From Apricaphanius iberus (lineage: Eukaryota > Chordata > Actinopteri > Cyprinodontiformes > Aphaniidae): DNA of 64,000 nt. The stretch spans positions 1,798,001-1,862,000 of the forward strand of contig JAPXFQ010000831.1 in assembly GCA_028564705.1 (NCBI GenBank), given 5' to 3'. This document shows positions 1 to 11,580 of this stretch, piece after piece. Made by a program: the position numbers and the translations under genes. The stretch's first letter is position 1; each line of letters begins with the position of its first letter. The notes beneath the pieces were generated by a model, which was not told where the DNA came from, did not search any database, and saw only the letters and a program-made list of their open reading frames with translations.

Positions 1-419
1 TTCTATTCTCAGGTTCATGGACATATTTGCCTCAATACCTACAAGAACCTCAATAAATGGAGCTGCTCTTACTCTGCACACTTTGAATTTTTTTTCTTAG
101 ACTAGATGTGAGGTACAAATAAAATTGCTGGGAATATTGTGGTATTAACATACTTGTTGAGCAGCATGATTAATAATGTGGCAATATTAGACTTTCATTT
201 ATATATTTTTTCTTTCTCACACCCAGAGGAGCTTTGAACTTATGGTTTTAAATCAGAGGAGCTGTTTACATTTTTAGAAACTATCATAAATATGCATGTT
301 TTTACATTGTGATCGTAGTTTAAAATGTAAAAAGTGAAACAAGAATATAGATTTAATGTCTTGACTTTTTCGATCCAGTGTCTGTGTGCTGGAGAGTGGG
401 TGTGTTTGTGTTTCGTCTC
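1..419. other. AT-rich sequence without recognised features
   Basis: No repeat, exon or RNA gene is recognised here. The sequence is AT-rich, and its open frames are short and low in information. Confidence 0.5.
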
Positions 420-1060
420 CAACCTTCTCTGCAGGGCATGGCAGGCAGCAGTCACCAGGTCGTCCTAGTTGATCCTCATTAACATCCAGCTCAAAAAGGG
501 GAGCGGCTCTGGCAAGCTGACATCTAGTATGTCTCTTAAGTTGTCCAGTAAAAAGAATGATTTCCTGAGTTTGAATTGTGACTCACGTTCGCTGTCTTCT
601 GCAGATCCTCCCTGCAGGAAACCTGTGACAATCCCATGGATCCTTTTGAGCTGATTCCCTTCTTCTCTCTGGGTTCCTCCCTGGTCAGCCTCTGTACCGC
701 TCCCCTCCCACCTGGTGAACACCTCCATTCTCACCCGCTTCTCTGCCACCTTCACGCTGCTCGCCTGTCAAACAAACCTTCCATCTGCAAGAGAAGACCA
801 GGAACGCTCACTAATTCCTGAATGTCAACTGGGCTCCCATCAAGCTCTCGCCTGTTCTCTGGATGCTCAGCTGGATCTCCGAGCTCACTGCATTAAACAA
901 AATTGCAGAAAGTCAGGATCCACACAACAAATTTCAGCCAACCTCAGTCCACAGAACTCCACTTACCTTCCTCCAAGCTTTTCATATCTGGGCGACCAGT
1001 AAAAACCAAACCATCAGCACTATTTCACCTTCTTACCTACCTTCCGTTAATCTCTCCACT
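420..1060 (+). mobile_element. Possible transposon relic with splice-like signals
   Basis: A C/T-rich segment with several overlapping open frames and two strong acceptor-like sites (ending near 435 and 602, both as ...tctgcag). About 80 bases around 660-745 resemble the reverse complement of 63290-63370 at the other end of the window, including a shared ctggtcagcctct core. Two diverged copies of one sequence suggest a dispersed repeat rather than a unique gene. Class unknown. The open frames (about 60-95 codons) give no recognisable protein. Confidence 0.3.
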
Positions 1061-2545
1061 CACCTTTTCTATTAATTGCTTAGAAACCAATCTTCTGCCT
1101 CCTGCGTCTGCTCTTGTGCTTAACTTGAGTCATAAAACCCTGACATGCAAATATGTCACATAAATAACAGCAAAGAGTTTTAATTTAAAAAGCCACGCAT
1201 TTATTCCTCACATCATCCTCACAAAATCTAACTCTTTGAGACCCCTCATTACTTTATATTCTTACACTTTCAAAGCTCAAATAACTTGCCTTTTACCATA
1301 TCTCCATCATAATGTGTTTTGTTTGAAATAACATTTGCTTAAAAATATGTTTCTTAAATTGTTTTTCCTGATTTTAATAACAACTTTAGAATTCTTCATT
1401 TCAATGCACGGTCTCAGAGAAGAGTGAAGCCCCGGGGGCTGAAGGCAAAGAGAAACCGCGCGGTTTGGAGGATTTCAAATCAAGCTTGAGTTTTCAGAGT
1501 GTGATTAAGGTGTGTCTGTAGGGGGAAACCAGTAAAATATAGATATTACATGTTTAGAAGATGGAAACACTAAAAAAAGAGAATGATCCAGGAGTCAGAA
1601 CAGTTAAAGTTATACAAGAAGTTGTAAGGAAATTCATTTTTTTCCCATGTATTTGGTATTTTCAATAGGGAAAATGTAAAATGGCAGATTCATTAGCAAC
1701 AACACATATCTGAAAATTATGATGAAAAGGTAGGAGTCTCAGAAATTAGCTGACATTGTCTCATATGCTGCAGCTCCTCCTTCCTGTCTTCTATTTTCGT
1801 CATTTAAGTCCCTCCACTACCCTTTAGCTTTAAGGTCAGACACCCTCTCCATACTTCCTGGCATGCAATAGACATGTTCAGAAGGTATAAATAAGCCCAT
1901 CACTCCATGACATGCGGCCCAGGCAGAGAGTGGTGAGACTGGAGCCTAGACGCCAGAATCAGACTTTAGGCATTTAATCTTAATGTCTGACTGAAAAAAA
2001 ATGTTCAGATCCATGGCTGATTCAGACATGACATTATTTCCCTTTAAATCTCCTGGGGGGTATAAACATTTGTAAGTGTAGTACTATTTGCAGAAAAAAG
2101 TCATATGCCAGGTGTTGAAGGTTAAGTGTGAAGCTATAAATGCAGATAAATGCAGCACTTGTGCAGATTGAATGCAGATTAATTGTACCCCTAATGCAAG
2201 TTTGTGCTCCTATATTTTAAATTTCGGAGGCCTAAGCAAACACCTTACGGCCCTTTAATCTTTAACCTCAGCTTTGATCAACCAAGTAGTTCTCTCTAAA
2301 TGTTCCGTCACCCAAAGTTCTTCTCCTGACCTCCAACCCTCCTCAATTGCTGCTCTTCCTTGGGAGCCCCAACAATTCCCCGCCTTTACCCTCTCCTCCT
2401 CCTCTTTTGAACCTTCTTCAGACAGACTGCTCACTTCTGATCAAAGAGGGTTGTGACTAATTGAAGCTGACAGCCACATCAGTTCCGCAGGCTGCTGTGA
2501 TATAGCACCATACAGCTGTACTTACACACAGCTCTGAAGAGATAT
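1061..2545. other. Unannotated sequence
   Basis: No gene or repeat is recognised. A frame at 2274-2456 is open, but it is serine/proline-rich C/T tract translation with no splice context and was not accepted. Confidence 0.4.
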
Positions 2546-2781
2546 ACCTACATCAGGCGTCTCCAAATCCAGGCCTCAAGGGCCGGTGCCCCACCAGTTT
2601 TAGATGTGACTATGCTCCAAAACAGCTGATTCAAATAGTCAAACCTCCTCAGCATGGCGAAGTTCTGCAGAGGCCTGCAAATGAGCCAGGATTTGATTAA
2701 TGTGTGTTGAACCAGAGAAATACCTAAAACATGCAGGATACTGGCCTATGAGGCCTGGATATGGAGATCCCTGACCTAAAG
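2546..2781. mobile_element. hAT-type MITE with 34-bp inverted repeats
   Basis: The element itself is 2554-2773. It starts caggcgtctccaaatccagg and its reverse complement starts cagggatctccatatccagg; the terminal inverted repeats continue for about 34 bp with a few mismatches. The flanking 8 bp are acctacat (2546-2553) and acctaaag (2774-2781), a 6/8 match consistent with an aged 8-bp hAT target-site duplication. It is 220 bp long and has no coding capacity, so it is non-autonomous. The internal sequence matches a very common teleost MITE that I recall from other fish genomes. Confidence 0.75.
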
Positions 2782-4700
2782 TGAGAACAGAGAAATGTAT
2801 GTAGGGTTCTAACAAATACCGCTGCCTCAGTGCAGGAAGGACGCTAACTTTGGTTGTTGGAGGAGGAACCTATAGCAGACAAAAATGAGTTTAATTAAAG
2901 GAAAACTTTAGGTTTTGGCACAAGCAAAACAGAGAAAAGAACGTTGTCTGAAATTCTCAGGAGTGAAGAGTGACATAGAAACCAGATGAATCTAACCAGC
3001 GGAACGCTAAACAGCTGAGGGAGAGAACTAAGGAGACTTATAAACATGAGAGCTGAACTAGACGTAAAGGCTCTACAAACCAGAGGGAAAAGCCAAACAT
3101 TAACAGAACAGTCTCTGTCACAATGCAAAAAGACCAGAAAAAACTAAAGCCAAAGGGGTGAACATGTACAGCAAGACCCTAAAACAACGACACAAACAGC
3201 CATGGATCATAACGAAATATGTGTCGAAGTTTGTCTAAATAACAGCTTAAACAAAGCAGAGGTCACCGTGTTACTGCTCTGTTTATATATGTTCTAGTTC
3301 AAACTGGTTCTTTAGCCTCTCCGCCTCATCCGCTGTCAGCATTCAGAGATAAAAAAAGTATACATTCACTCTCCGACCTTTTTTGTCGGTCTCTGATGTA
3401 TTGAATGTCACCTTAAAGTCTTTTTTCTTGACAGAAAATACACAAACAAACAGACAAGATCTCTAGGCTCCTCTGGGGAGTTCATTTCATTTTTTCTTCA
3501 ACTAGAGAAGCCAGCTCTCTTCACACGAGGAGACCGAATGCTTCAGGATATTCAAAAGGTTCTATGTGAACATGTTTTTGATACCTGGGTGACTTTTGAT
3601 TGATTCTAATAAAATGCTACCTTACAAATTCATGTTGAAAAAAATGCTAACAAAATCATGACATGCTTCAAAACCTGGTGCTGTTATATGAAAATCTCCT
3701 TCTGTAAATAGAATATGATTAAAAGTTATCACAGTATCTCATTCTTCCTATAGTTGTCCTGTTATTCATACTTTTTTTTACCACGCCTATTGAATAAAGC
3801 AGTTAGAGAATAATTGTTACTTTTTCTTGTTAACATCTGAAGTACACAATACGAACTAGGCTCATGATTTTGAATGACAAGCTAAAGTACAATTTTGGAA
3901 AAAGTAACCAAAAATCTAATACTTGAGCTAAAACATAATTTCGTTGAGTTTTCGAACATAAAAAACGTTTCATTTTACTACTGTTGCGAGGTAAAAAACA
4001 GAGCCCAAGTGTTGATGGTGCCTTTGGCAAGATTGTTATTTGTTATATATATATATTTCTCTATATGTGTCTGTTTTTTTGTTAAATTCATACTTATTTA
4101 CATTTACTAAACTTTTCGTGGCTTGCAATGGTTCCCTGGCCAACCGCCCAGCCTGCCAATGCCTACAGTCAGCTTTGTATAATAGTGATAAAACATTTCC
4201 CCCTGTACAGATTTCTGTTCTGTTTCCATGTTTTTTCTTATCTGAACCAAATATTTAAATGCACAAGTACCTAAATATTTGCCTGTTTTTTCTTTGCTTT
4301 TTCTGCTTTTCATGCTTTATTCATATTTGCTGTTTTCACTTATCATGGTTTTATCATTAAATGTATGTTATGTTTCTTTCTTTATCACCAAATCATATAA
4401 GGCAACTTGCTTTTTTCCTTTTGTTTTCATTTTTAACACCTCCTTTTTCTTATTTTTGTTGTTTCCACCATTCTGTCAATTCACCTTATTCTCTCACAAT
4501 AGGACATATTTCTCACTGATTGCTAATTGTTGCAGGTTTAGTTCATTTGCAATCACTCAGCTGTCAGCATATTCTGAATATATATATATATCTATATATA
4601 TGGCTCATTTAGAGTTTAGTCTTGTTTTGTATATTTGCACTAAGTGACCAGATTATTTGAAAACAGCCTCAAGATGAACTGCTGCCTACCTGAAACTGTA
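2782..4700. other. Unannotated sequence with a C/T-rich relic and a T-rich tract
   Basis: Read on the minus strand, 2890-3180 is C/T-rich and resembles the 3' untranslated tracts of fish retrotransposons, but I cannot assign a family. About 4270-4560 is a T-rich tract on the plus strand, which produces a spurious 122-codon phenylalanine/leucine-rich frame. Short TA runs lie near 4043-4055 and 4578-4600. No exon was supported. Confidence 0.35.
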
Positions 4701-6160
4701 TCGTAGATAAGGAGACATCACACAGAGGACCCAACGGAGAGGAGGAATTCAAGATATTTGCAGTTGCACAATGTAACAACTGTTGTGGGCACAGTGGATG
4801 TGGGCTGTGTTCGCTGTAGATACCGAGGCCACGGAGAAGCTTTTACATGGCTGTTCTTATCAAAGTCTGAATCTAATTCTGCTACATTCTGCTCATATCT
4901 GCCAGTCCACAGCACCTGGTAAAAAACCCAACCTTCTTCCTTTTTTCTGTCTTGTTTACCACTTGTGTTCTTTCGGTTTGTCCACTGGAAAAAAGGAGGG
5001 AGGAGGGGATACCACAGGCATTCCTTTAATGATAGATTAAGTGTATTTAGTTCTGAACTGAATCAATGAGCTGCAACAAACTGTATTGACTTGTATAATA
5101 GAGTCAGTCAACTTACTATCAAAACTAGAAATACCTTCTTCAGCATTTTGAGTTATTGTTACTCCTCTGTTGGATTAGACCAGTTTTTGCCATTGTTTTT
5201 TTTCTTTGACCTTTTTGTTCAGCATACCGTACTGTATTTCTGGAGATGTTCTGACCCAGTTGTGACTCTGCCCTCTTGAGGCAATCCTGTTATGGTAAGC
5301 AGCTATAGAAAATTGATGGCTGATTACGTGTGTAGAAATACTTTTACTCTTTGTACTTTCTAAGTATTTTTCGTGAAACCATCTGTGAAACTCTCTGAGA
5401 TTACACAGAAAGTAGCCTTGCTGTTTGGACAGCTTCACGCTCCCTCTGGCTCATTGCCTATCTCATCTAATCTTACCCAAAAGGGTTAAATTTCTGATTG
5501 GGTGGCCCCCATGTGAGTCCATTTGACATAAGAAAGGTTTTTCCATAAGTCTCAGCTCTGAACTTCAAATATCTATTTTTATTTCAAATTATAAACCCAA
5601 ATCCAACCGGGTCGCCAGGATCTCGTGAGTCTTTGGACCTTTGATTTTTATAATTGGTTGATTTGCGAAAATATCTTAGCTACTTTGTCTATTTTAAATT
5701 AACCTTAGCTAGTCTTCACCTTATATTCAAGTCACAGCTATATGTTTAAGAGTTCTGTAACTTTTTAAATATGCTTTAAGATTTTGATTCTGTTGCTGCT
5801 GACCTCCATGGCCTCACAGATCCCTGATGTGCCCCATAAAAAGCTGCATATCTGTGGAAGAGCCATGAGGATTTGATACTACATGATATTCCGACCCAAA
5901 AGGTATTTTCACTCTTTTTCTTAAGATGACGTCGAAGTGAATTTGTATGGATTCTCTAGAGAGACTTAACCCCCACCCACCCCAATTTAACTGTCACTCT
6001 TTTTCCTTGGACTGGAAATAAGAACAATAACAAAATTATATTAAAAAAATTACACACTGACCAGTAGTAGATGTGATCTGTTTTGGGTTTTTTTTTACCA
6101 ACCACCGTGAGTAAACCGTTAGACAACAAACATCTTCTAAAGGTTTTAGATCAGATTTCA
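4701..6160. other. Unannotated sequence
   Basis: Nothing recognised. Open frames at 4718-5040 exist on both strands, but they lack splice context and a familiar protein. A C-rich run lies near 5971-5984. Confidence 0.4.
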
Positions 6161-6309
6161 CTAGCAGGGACCACGCCACAGATTGAGAATTTTAACAGTT
6201 TATTGAAGGCATGGAGAATTGAACAGTCTGAGGAGGGACATCGGAGACCCAGGGGAAGACTCGGTGTGGGGGTGCAGTCTTCGAGAAATCATCTTTCCGA
6301 GCCTGCTCA

Positions 6310-6720
6310 GAACCCCCTCAGACAAAAGCCTATACAATGTGCAAGGCACAGAGAAAGTCATCTCGAGGCCCTTTATGAGAGGTCGTTGCAATCCAATCAG
6401 ATAAAAGTTTGTCTGAGTAAGGAATCCCAGCAGATTACCGAGTCGTCAACGCGGGGTTGAGCAGTTCCTCAGCAATCCCTTGTACTGAGCAAGCATGTAG
6501 CGACTGTGGAGAGGAAAAACTCCCCTTTAGCGGGAAGAAACCTCTGGCAGAACCTGGCTCAGAACAAGCGGTCGTCCGCCACGACCGTCTGGGGGTCTGA
6601 GGAGACAGAAAGCAGGGGGCGTTGTAGTTGAGCAGGACGCCGGACCGGATGGAGCTTGTTCTCCAACAGTCCGAGCCCACGACGGAACATCTGCGGGAAC
6701 GGCTCGGGACCTAAACGAGA
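6310..6720 (-). repeat. Teleost interspersed repeat nested in the LTR-like element
   Basis: This stretch is absent from the second LTR-like copy at 62.4 kb. It matches 15430-15960: both contain gtaaggaatcccagcagatt, a gaggaaaa/ctcc..gaaacctc block and a cgaccgtctgggggt block. The family is very common in teleosts; its class is uncertain. Its insertion inside copy 1 explains why that copy is longer than copy 2 between the minisatellite and the poly(A) signal. The 81- and 63-codon minus-strand frames here are repeat translation. Confidence 0.6.
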
Positions 6721-6810
6721 GATTGGAAGAGTTAGTAGAGGAGTGAACAGGGGCACAGAATGTGGAGGCTGTGTCCGATGGACGCTGCTGAGAAAAAAGG
6801 GGGAAGGGTA

Positions 6811-7345
6811 GAAGGGGCGGGTCGGCAGTTACCCAGGAGAGAAGGAGCGGGTCGGCAGTTACCCAGGAGAGATGGAACGGGTCGGCAGTTACCCAGGAGA
6901 GATGGAACGGGTCGGCAGTTACCCGGAAGAGATGGAACGGGTCGGCAGTTACCCGGAAGAGAGGGAACGGGTCGGCAGTTACCCGGAAGAGAGGGAACGG
7001 GTCGGCAGTTACCCGGAAGAGAGGGAACGGGTCGGCAGTTACCCGGAAGAGAGGGAACGGGTCGGCAGTTACCCGGAAGAGAGGGAACGGGTCGGCAGTT
7101 ACCCGGAGAGAGGGAACGGGTCGGCAGTTACCCGAAAGAGAGGGAACGGGTCGGCAGTTACCCGAAAAAGAGGGAACGGGTCGGCAGTTACCCGAAAAAG
7201 AGGGAACGGGTCGGCAGTTACCCGAAAGAGAGGGAACGGGTCGGCAGTTACCCGAAAGAGAGGGAACGGGTCGGCAAGACCCTGCAAAGAGCGGCGACGG
7301 GTCGGCAAGACCCTGCAAAGAGCGGCGACGGGTCAGCAGGTACCC
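6811..7345. repeat. 30-bp minisatellite, about 18 units
   Basis: Tandem array whose core on the plus strand is gggtcggcagttaccc followed by a purine-rich spacer (ggaagagagggaac). About 15 units (6811 to about 7260) are close matches. The first few carry agg or gat spacer variants, and one unit near 7081-7108 is short by about 2 bp. Three divergent units at 7262-7345 carry ggtcggcaagaccctg instead. Because the unit is 30 bp (ten codons) and stop-free, both strands stay open for more than 200 codons; these frames are by-products of the array, not genes. The ordered gradient of variants suggests growth by local duplication. Confidence 0.93.
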
Positions 7346-7561
7346 GGAACCTAGAGGGAGGGGAAGGGAGGGGCGAAACAATCGAGCCAAACGAGGGATG
7401 AAGAGCGGGCAGAGCTTATAAGTGTATCGTGATGTGATTAGAGATGTAGGACAGGTGCGGGGTACCGGAAGAGTTGATTAAGACTAATTACGAAGTGGTA
7501 CGAAGTGGATCTGAAACGTGGTCCCTGCTCCCGAACCTAAGTCAACAAGTTAACTCCATTT

Positions 7562-7755
7562 TAGATGTTCCATCTTTTCTCTTTCAATGAATAATATTTT
7601 TTACATTTTTACAAATATCCTTTTTCTGAATGTCATCCTTATTTCAGTAGAAAGATACAACACATGCATCAGCAGAAATTTGCCTTATTGACAAGAGATG
7701 AAACAGTTTTTAATCATAATCTTGCCCTTGTCAAACTCTCTGAAATCAATTTTTC
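7562..7755. other. AT-rich spacer
   Basis: Short unique-looking AT-rich sequence between the LTR-like element and a Tc1-like end. Nothing recognised. Confidence 0.4.
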
Positions 7756-7890
7756 TTGCAACAACTTTGAGGACAAAATGTTCACCTGCTGCCCAACGAG
7801 TCCCAGCCTCTAACAGGTGCCTTCATGAAGAGATAATCTGTGATTCACTTCACTTGTCAGTGGTCGTAATGTTATCCCTACATAGTATAT
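7756..7890 (-). mobile_element. Tc1/mariner-type terminal fragment
   Basis: The phrases gaggacaaaatgttcacctg, aacaggtgccttcatgaaga and gtcagtggtcgtaatgttat occur in the order expected for one end of a widespread fish Tc1-like transposon, read inward on the minus strand. Only the terminus is left; transposase and the other end are missing. A 98-codon plus-strand frame across it is a shadow. Confidence 0.55.
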
Positions 7891-9900
7891 ATTGCTCCTG
7901 CTTCTACATGCAGCCCCTTTGGTGGGGAAGAAAAAATCTATATGTTAAAACCAAACAGAAAATAACCAAGGTACGTTTTATTATTTCTGAATAATTTCAG
8001 CCTCTTCTGCTGTATCTTTGATAAAATAAGTTAGCTACACCCCACAGGAATACTGTCTAGTTTTATCTGAAATTGCAGGAAGGCTGTGCAGTAATAACTA
8101 AAATGAACTGAAAAGAAGCTGTTAAGAAGAAAAAGTCAACATCTATAAGAATTTCAACAGTGTATTTTTAAAAAGGTAAAACTGTTAAACAGCAAACACA
8201 AAGGTTTTTAAATACCTGTTTTTCTATGGTTTTGATTTCAGTTTGAACATAGAGAAGAAAATATATTTCAAACAGGCCAAAGAAAAGAGGACGTTTGTCT
8301 GGGGGTTTGTTCAGTCCATGCAACAGGACGACATGAACAGAACCAAACAACAGACAGTAACACTTATAGAGGTATAGCTGTTTTCGATGCGTTAAAACCA
8401 GAATACCACACACACAAGGGTGTATCTCTAAATGTATTAGGAATTTGCATTGACATTTAGTTGCTATATTTATGTCCAATCCTAATCCACCCCTAACCCT
8501 AAAAAAAGTTTAATTCCCGCCATACCTCTAAATCCCTTGCACTAAAAAAGGGGGTCTGCCACATTAGAACTGAGTTTTGATCCACATATCGCCTATCGGT
8601 CTTCAGATGGTGGATATATACACCCGAATGGTCCTAAACAGGCTACATAAACAAGTATAGAGTTTGTTGTATATATACAAGTATAGACACACAAACAAAA
8701 CAAACATACACACATTTAAATGCAACCCTGCCCAATCATGCAGACCTTGGGGCAACATTTCATTAATTCTGTGGCATTACTAAAAACCTATTAAAATGGG
8801 CCTCTCCTAATCCAAATTCAATAATTTCTGCTACTCTCCTTCCGTGCGTTGGCATCATTCTTTCCTCTATTGAAAGGAAGAGATTCATTATCTCTTGTTT
8901 AAACAGGGATTATGCTGATCGCTGCGTCTTAAGGCAGAAGACATAAAGACTCTTAATAAAATTCTCCAGCCTGTGCAGCAGTGTGCAATCTCATCTAAAA
9001 GTAGTTGGGCCCCCTTCACAATCGCTCTCTCTCACACACACACACACCTACACAGGCACGCATACACACAAAACACTTCCTTTCTTTGCTGAATCTTAAC
9101 TTACCTTCTTTTCATCCCTTTTTCACTCCCTTCCAGATAATCCCCGTTTTCTCTTTTTTTGCTAAAACCCGCATTGAAATGCGTTGTGGCCACATCTATA
9201 ATCACTCTGAGATTTACAAGATTATCTCATTCAGTAAAATTGCAACTCCACCCTTTTAAACAGCGCAGAGGCCAACACAAACTAATATTTCAGTTTTGCT
9301 TTAATCTTCCGAACAGCTTGGAGCAGCTTTAACGAAATGTTGTACATTTTTATGCAATAATTCAGGATCAATGCACAGGTAATATTGGAAAGTGTTGAAG
9401 AGAAAATGAAAAGTAAGAGAGAAAAAATCATGAAGCTCATTTTATATAGTAGATTATCATGTCACTGCTGCTTTATTGGTTTTTATGCACTGAGCCACTG
9501 CATTAATGTTTGGGGAAGTGAAAACTTATTTAAAAAAAAGAAATCACATCCTTCATCACCATGACTTTATCAACAAGAGTGAATGCATTAAATATGTCAT
9601 ATTTCAAAGAACACATTCTTTTTGTGAAAATGCTTCACTTTGTTTTCATCAAACTGAAAATTAAATCGAGCTATGATTTTATTTCACACAAGTTGTTGCT
9701 TTTTTAAGTTTAGCTGTTGGTGTTTTTTCTAGAAAAGAAAAAAACAAGAAAAATGTTTTTTTTTATTGTTATGAACGTATTAGAAGCAGCAAAACAGAGT
9801 TATATTTAGATACACAACAGCAGAATAAGAGCATCAGTCAGATTTAAACTCTCAAAGATCTCTTCAGGATCCATCCATCCATCCACTAAAATTACACATC
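7891..9900. other. Unannotated sequence with small simple repeats
   Basis: Contains a short telomere-like stretch (about 8490-8507), a (CA)8 run at 9033-9048, poly-T/poly-A runs near 9720-9770, and a (ATCC)4 run near 9870-9886 that abuts the Tc1-like element. No exon recognised. Confidence 0.45.
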
Positions 9901-10224
9901 TACCGGTGGGTGTAACTTAAAAAAATAAGATTATAGAGCAAAAGTTCATTCATTTAAGTAATTCTTCTTAAAAGGTTAATCTAATAAAGGATGTAGACTC
10001 ATTACAACCAGAGGGAGATATTTCAAACCTTTATTTGTTATAGTTTTGATGACTATGACTTACAGTTTATGAAAACCCCAAATTCGAAAAAAAAAAAAAA
10101 ATAGAATAATGTGAAAAAGCTTCAATATTCTTGGCTCAAAGTGTCACACTCTAATCAGCTAATAATCCAAAACATATTGAAAGGGTTGCTGAGTCTTTAA
10201 ATGTTCTCTCAGTCTGGTTCAGTT

Positions 10225-10705
10225 GGAATCAAAATCACGGGGAAGTTGTGCAGAAAACCATCACTGACACCCTCACTAAGGAGGGAAAGCCTCAAAAGGT
10301 AAATGCAAAAGAAGTTGGATGTTCTCCAAGTGTTGCATCACATTGATAGAAAGTTGTGCGGAAGGGATAAACGTGGAAGAAAAAGGTGCACAAGCAGCAG
10401 GGATGATCACAGCCTGGAGAAGATTGTCAGGAAAAGTTTCATTCAAACGTGTTAGGGACTTTCACTTGGAGTGGACTGAGGTTTCAAGCCGCTGCTGGTC
10501 TGTTGCTCAGTGGTCCAACGTCCTCTTTTCTGATGAGAGCAAATTCTGCATCTGATTTGGAAACCAGGTTCCCGGAGTCTGGAAATAGAATGGAGAGGTG
10601 CACAATCGAAGATGCTTGAAGTCCAGTGTGAAGTTTCCACAGTCTGTGTTGATTTGGGGAACCATGTCATCTGCTGGTGTTGGTGCACTGGGCTTTATTA
10701 AAGAG
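10225..10705 (+). pseudogene. Tc1-family transposase, degraded and truncated
   Basis: A Tc1 transposase cuts and pastes the element using a DD(34)E catalytic triad. The reading here jumps frames. It begins with helix-turn-helix-like sequence (EGKPQKVNAKEVGCSPS near 10280-10335), continues with a basic RGRKRCTSSRDDHSLEKIVRK stretch (10365-10435, read with one frame change), and then loses roughly 50 residues before WSVAQWSNVLFSDESKFCI (about 10497-10552), which holds the first catalytic Asp in FSDES. A stop follows. The next block (10600-10700, LKSSVKFPQSVLIWGTMSSA) is still recognisable, then the insertion begins. The second Asp and the Glu are absent. This is a clear relic; gene activity is not possible. 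Confidence 0.78.
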
Positions 10706-11580
10706 CAACTAAACCCCAAACAACTTTTTTTTGCTTATAAACTGCATAAATGGCTCTTTACCAATACAATCTTTCAGTTTCAGGAGCATTTTTTGACATT
10801 TTCGTGTAAACTTGTTAAATTCTAAATTTGGTCAAATAACATATTAGTGCTGCCACTAATGGTCATTGTGTGGTACTGCATTTCAATTTTGTGATTGGCT
10901 GTGAATGGATCATCTTTTCAATTGTCTATGTCACATGCATGGTCTCACAGAGACACCCTCCCTCTCAGACACCGTCGTGCCGCCCTGTGGTGAGCTGGAA
11001 TGTGTATCTTGTGTGCAACGGATACACCGTTAAGAGAAATAGAGAATCTGAAATCAGGAGGACAACAAAAGTGGGGTGGTTAAAACCAAAAAACGTTGTA
11101 GTAGTTAGAGCAAACAGACTGGACTTACAGCTGCTTACGGCTGGAAAGCTATGAGCGTGCTTTGAACATTAGCCTCTGTTAGCGTTACCACTCAGAGGCT
11201 CAACCGATCCTGTCTCCCTCTGCAACAGCTCCAGCTTTGGGCAGGGCGAGCCAACGACTCAAACTGATATGGCGTTAGGCCGCTGAGCTCAATAAAGCCT
11301 CCCTTTACCTCTGGTGGACGACGGAGAAGAGACAGCATGATTTCTCCCTTTACCAGATTACCTCAGTGGCCCCACGCCGTATCAGTTCACGTTGGCTCAG
11401 CCGTGACTGTCTTCCAGATCACACACCCGCGTCCCCGCCTCGCACTCATGCTCCACACTTGGCCATGCCCCTCCATGCCTCCTGGCCCTAACCACTTTCG
11501 TAGAGTTTTTCAAATGTTGCTGATAGCATCATAGCCACATACTGCGTACATATGCATGGTTCTGCATTTCAGAGGGATGG
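10698..11580. mobile_element. Foreign insert inside the Tc1-like element
   Basis: Tc1 homology stops at the attaaag near 10698 and resumes near 11590. The inserted or substituted sequence of about 880 bp is more GC-rich than its host. It begins ttaaagagcaactaaacccc and ends near ttctctcctttaca, whose reverse complement (tgtaaaggagagaa) is only weakly similar to its start. A TTAA-type element is possible but the ends are not proven. The host transposase C-terminal half was lost here. The 94-codon frame at 10870-11154 gives no recognised protein. Confidence 0.45.

Larger units (their letters stand above)
6163..7529 (-). mobile_element. LTR-like repeat copy 1 (minus strand), carrying a minisatellite
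   Basis: Read on the minus strand, this segment has a TATA-box-like TATAAG (7415-7420), a long transcribed-type region, and a poly(A) signal AATAAA (6199-6204) near its end, which is the order of an LTR promoter and terminator. It is homologous over most of its length to the plus-strand copy at 62080-62560. A perfect 13-bp inverted repeat, agcagggaccacg / cgtggtccctgct, lies at 6163-6175 and 7517-7529. Homology between the two copies extends slightly outside these repeats (to about 7561 here), so the true ends are not settled. It has no gag/pol/env coding. It contains an inserted teleost repeat (about 6310-6720) and an expanded 30-bp tandem array. Whether it is a solo LTR or another class is inference. 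Confidence 0.6.

Noticed and set aside
4279..4647. 122-codon plus-strand hydrophobic frame
   Set aside because: Translation of a T-rich tract; no start context, splice sites or recognisable membrane-protein pattern.
6811..7345. CRISPR-like alternation of conserved core and variable spacer
   Set aside because: Units are contiguous 30-mers with variant positions, not repeats separated by unique spacers, in a vertebrate genome with no cas genes.
6527..7390. 287-codon minus-strand frame and 213-codon plus-strand frame with decapeptide repeats
   Set aside because: Both are produced by the 30-bp stop-free minisatellite unit; they have no domain and extend into non-coding repeat sequence.
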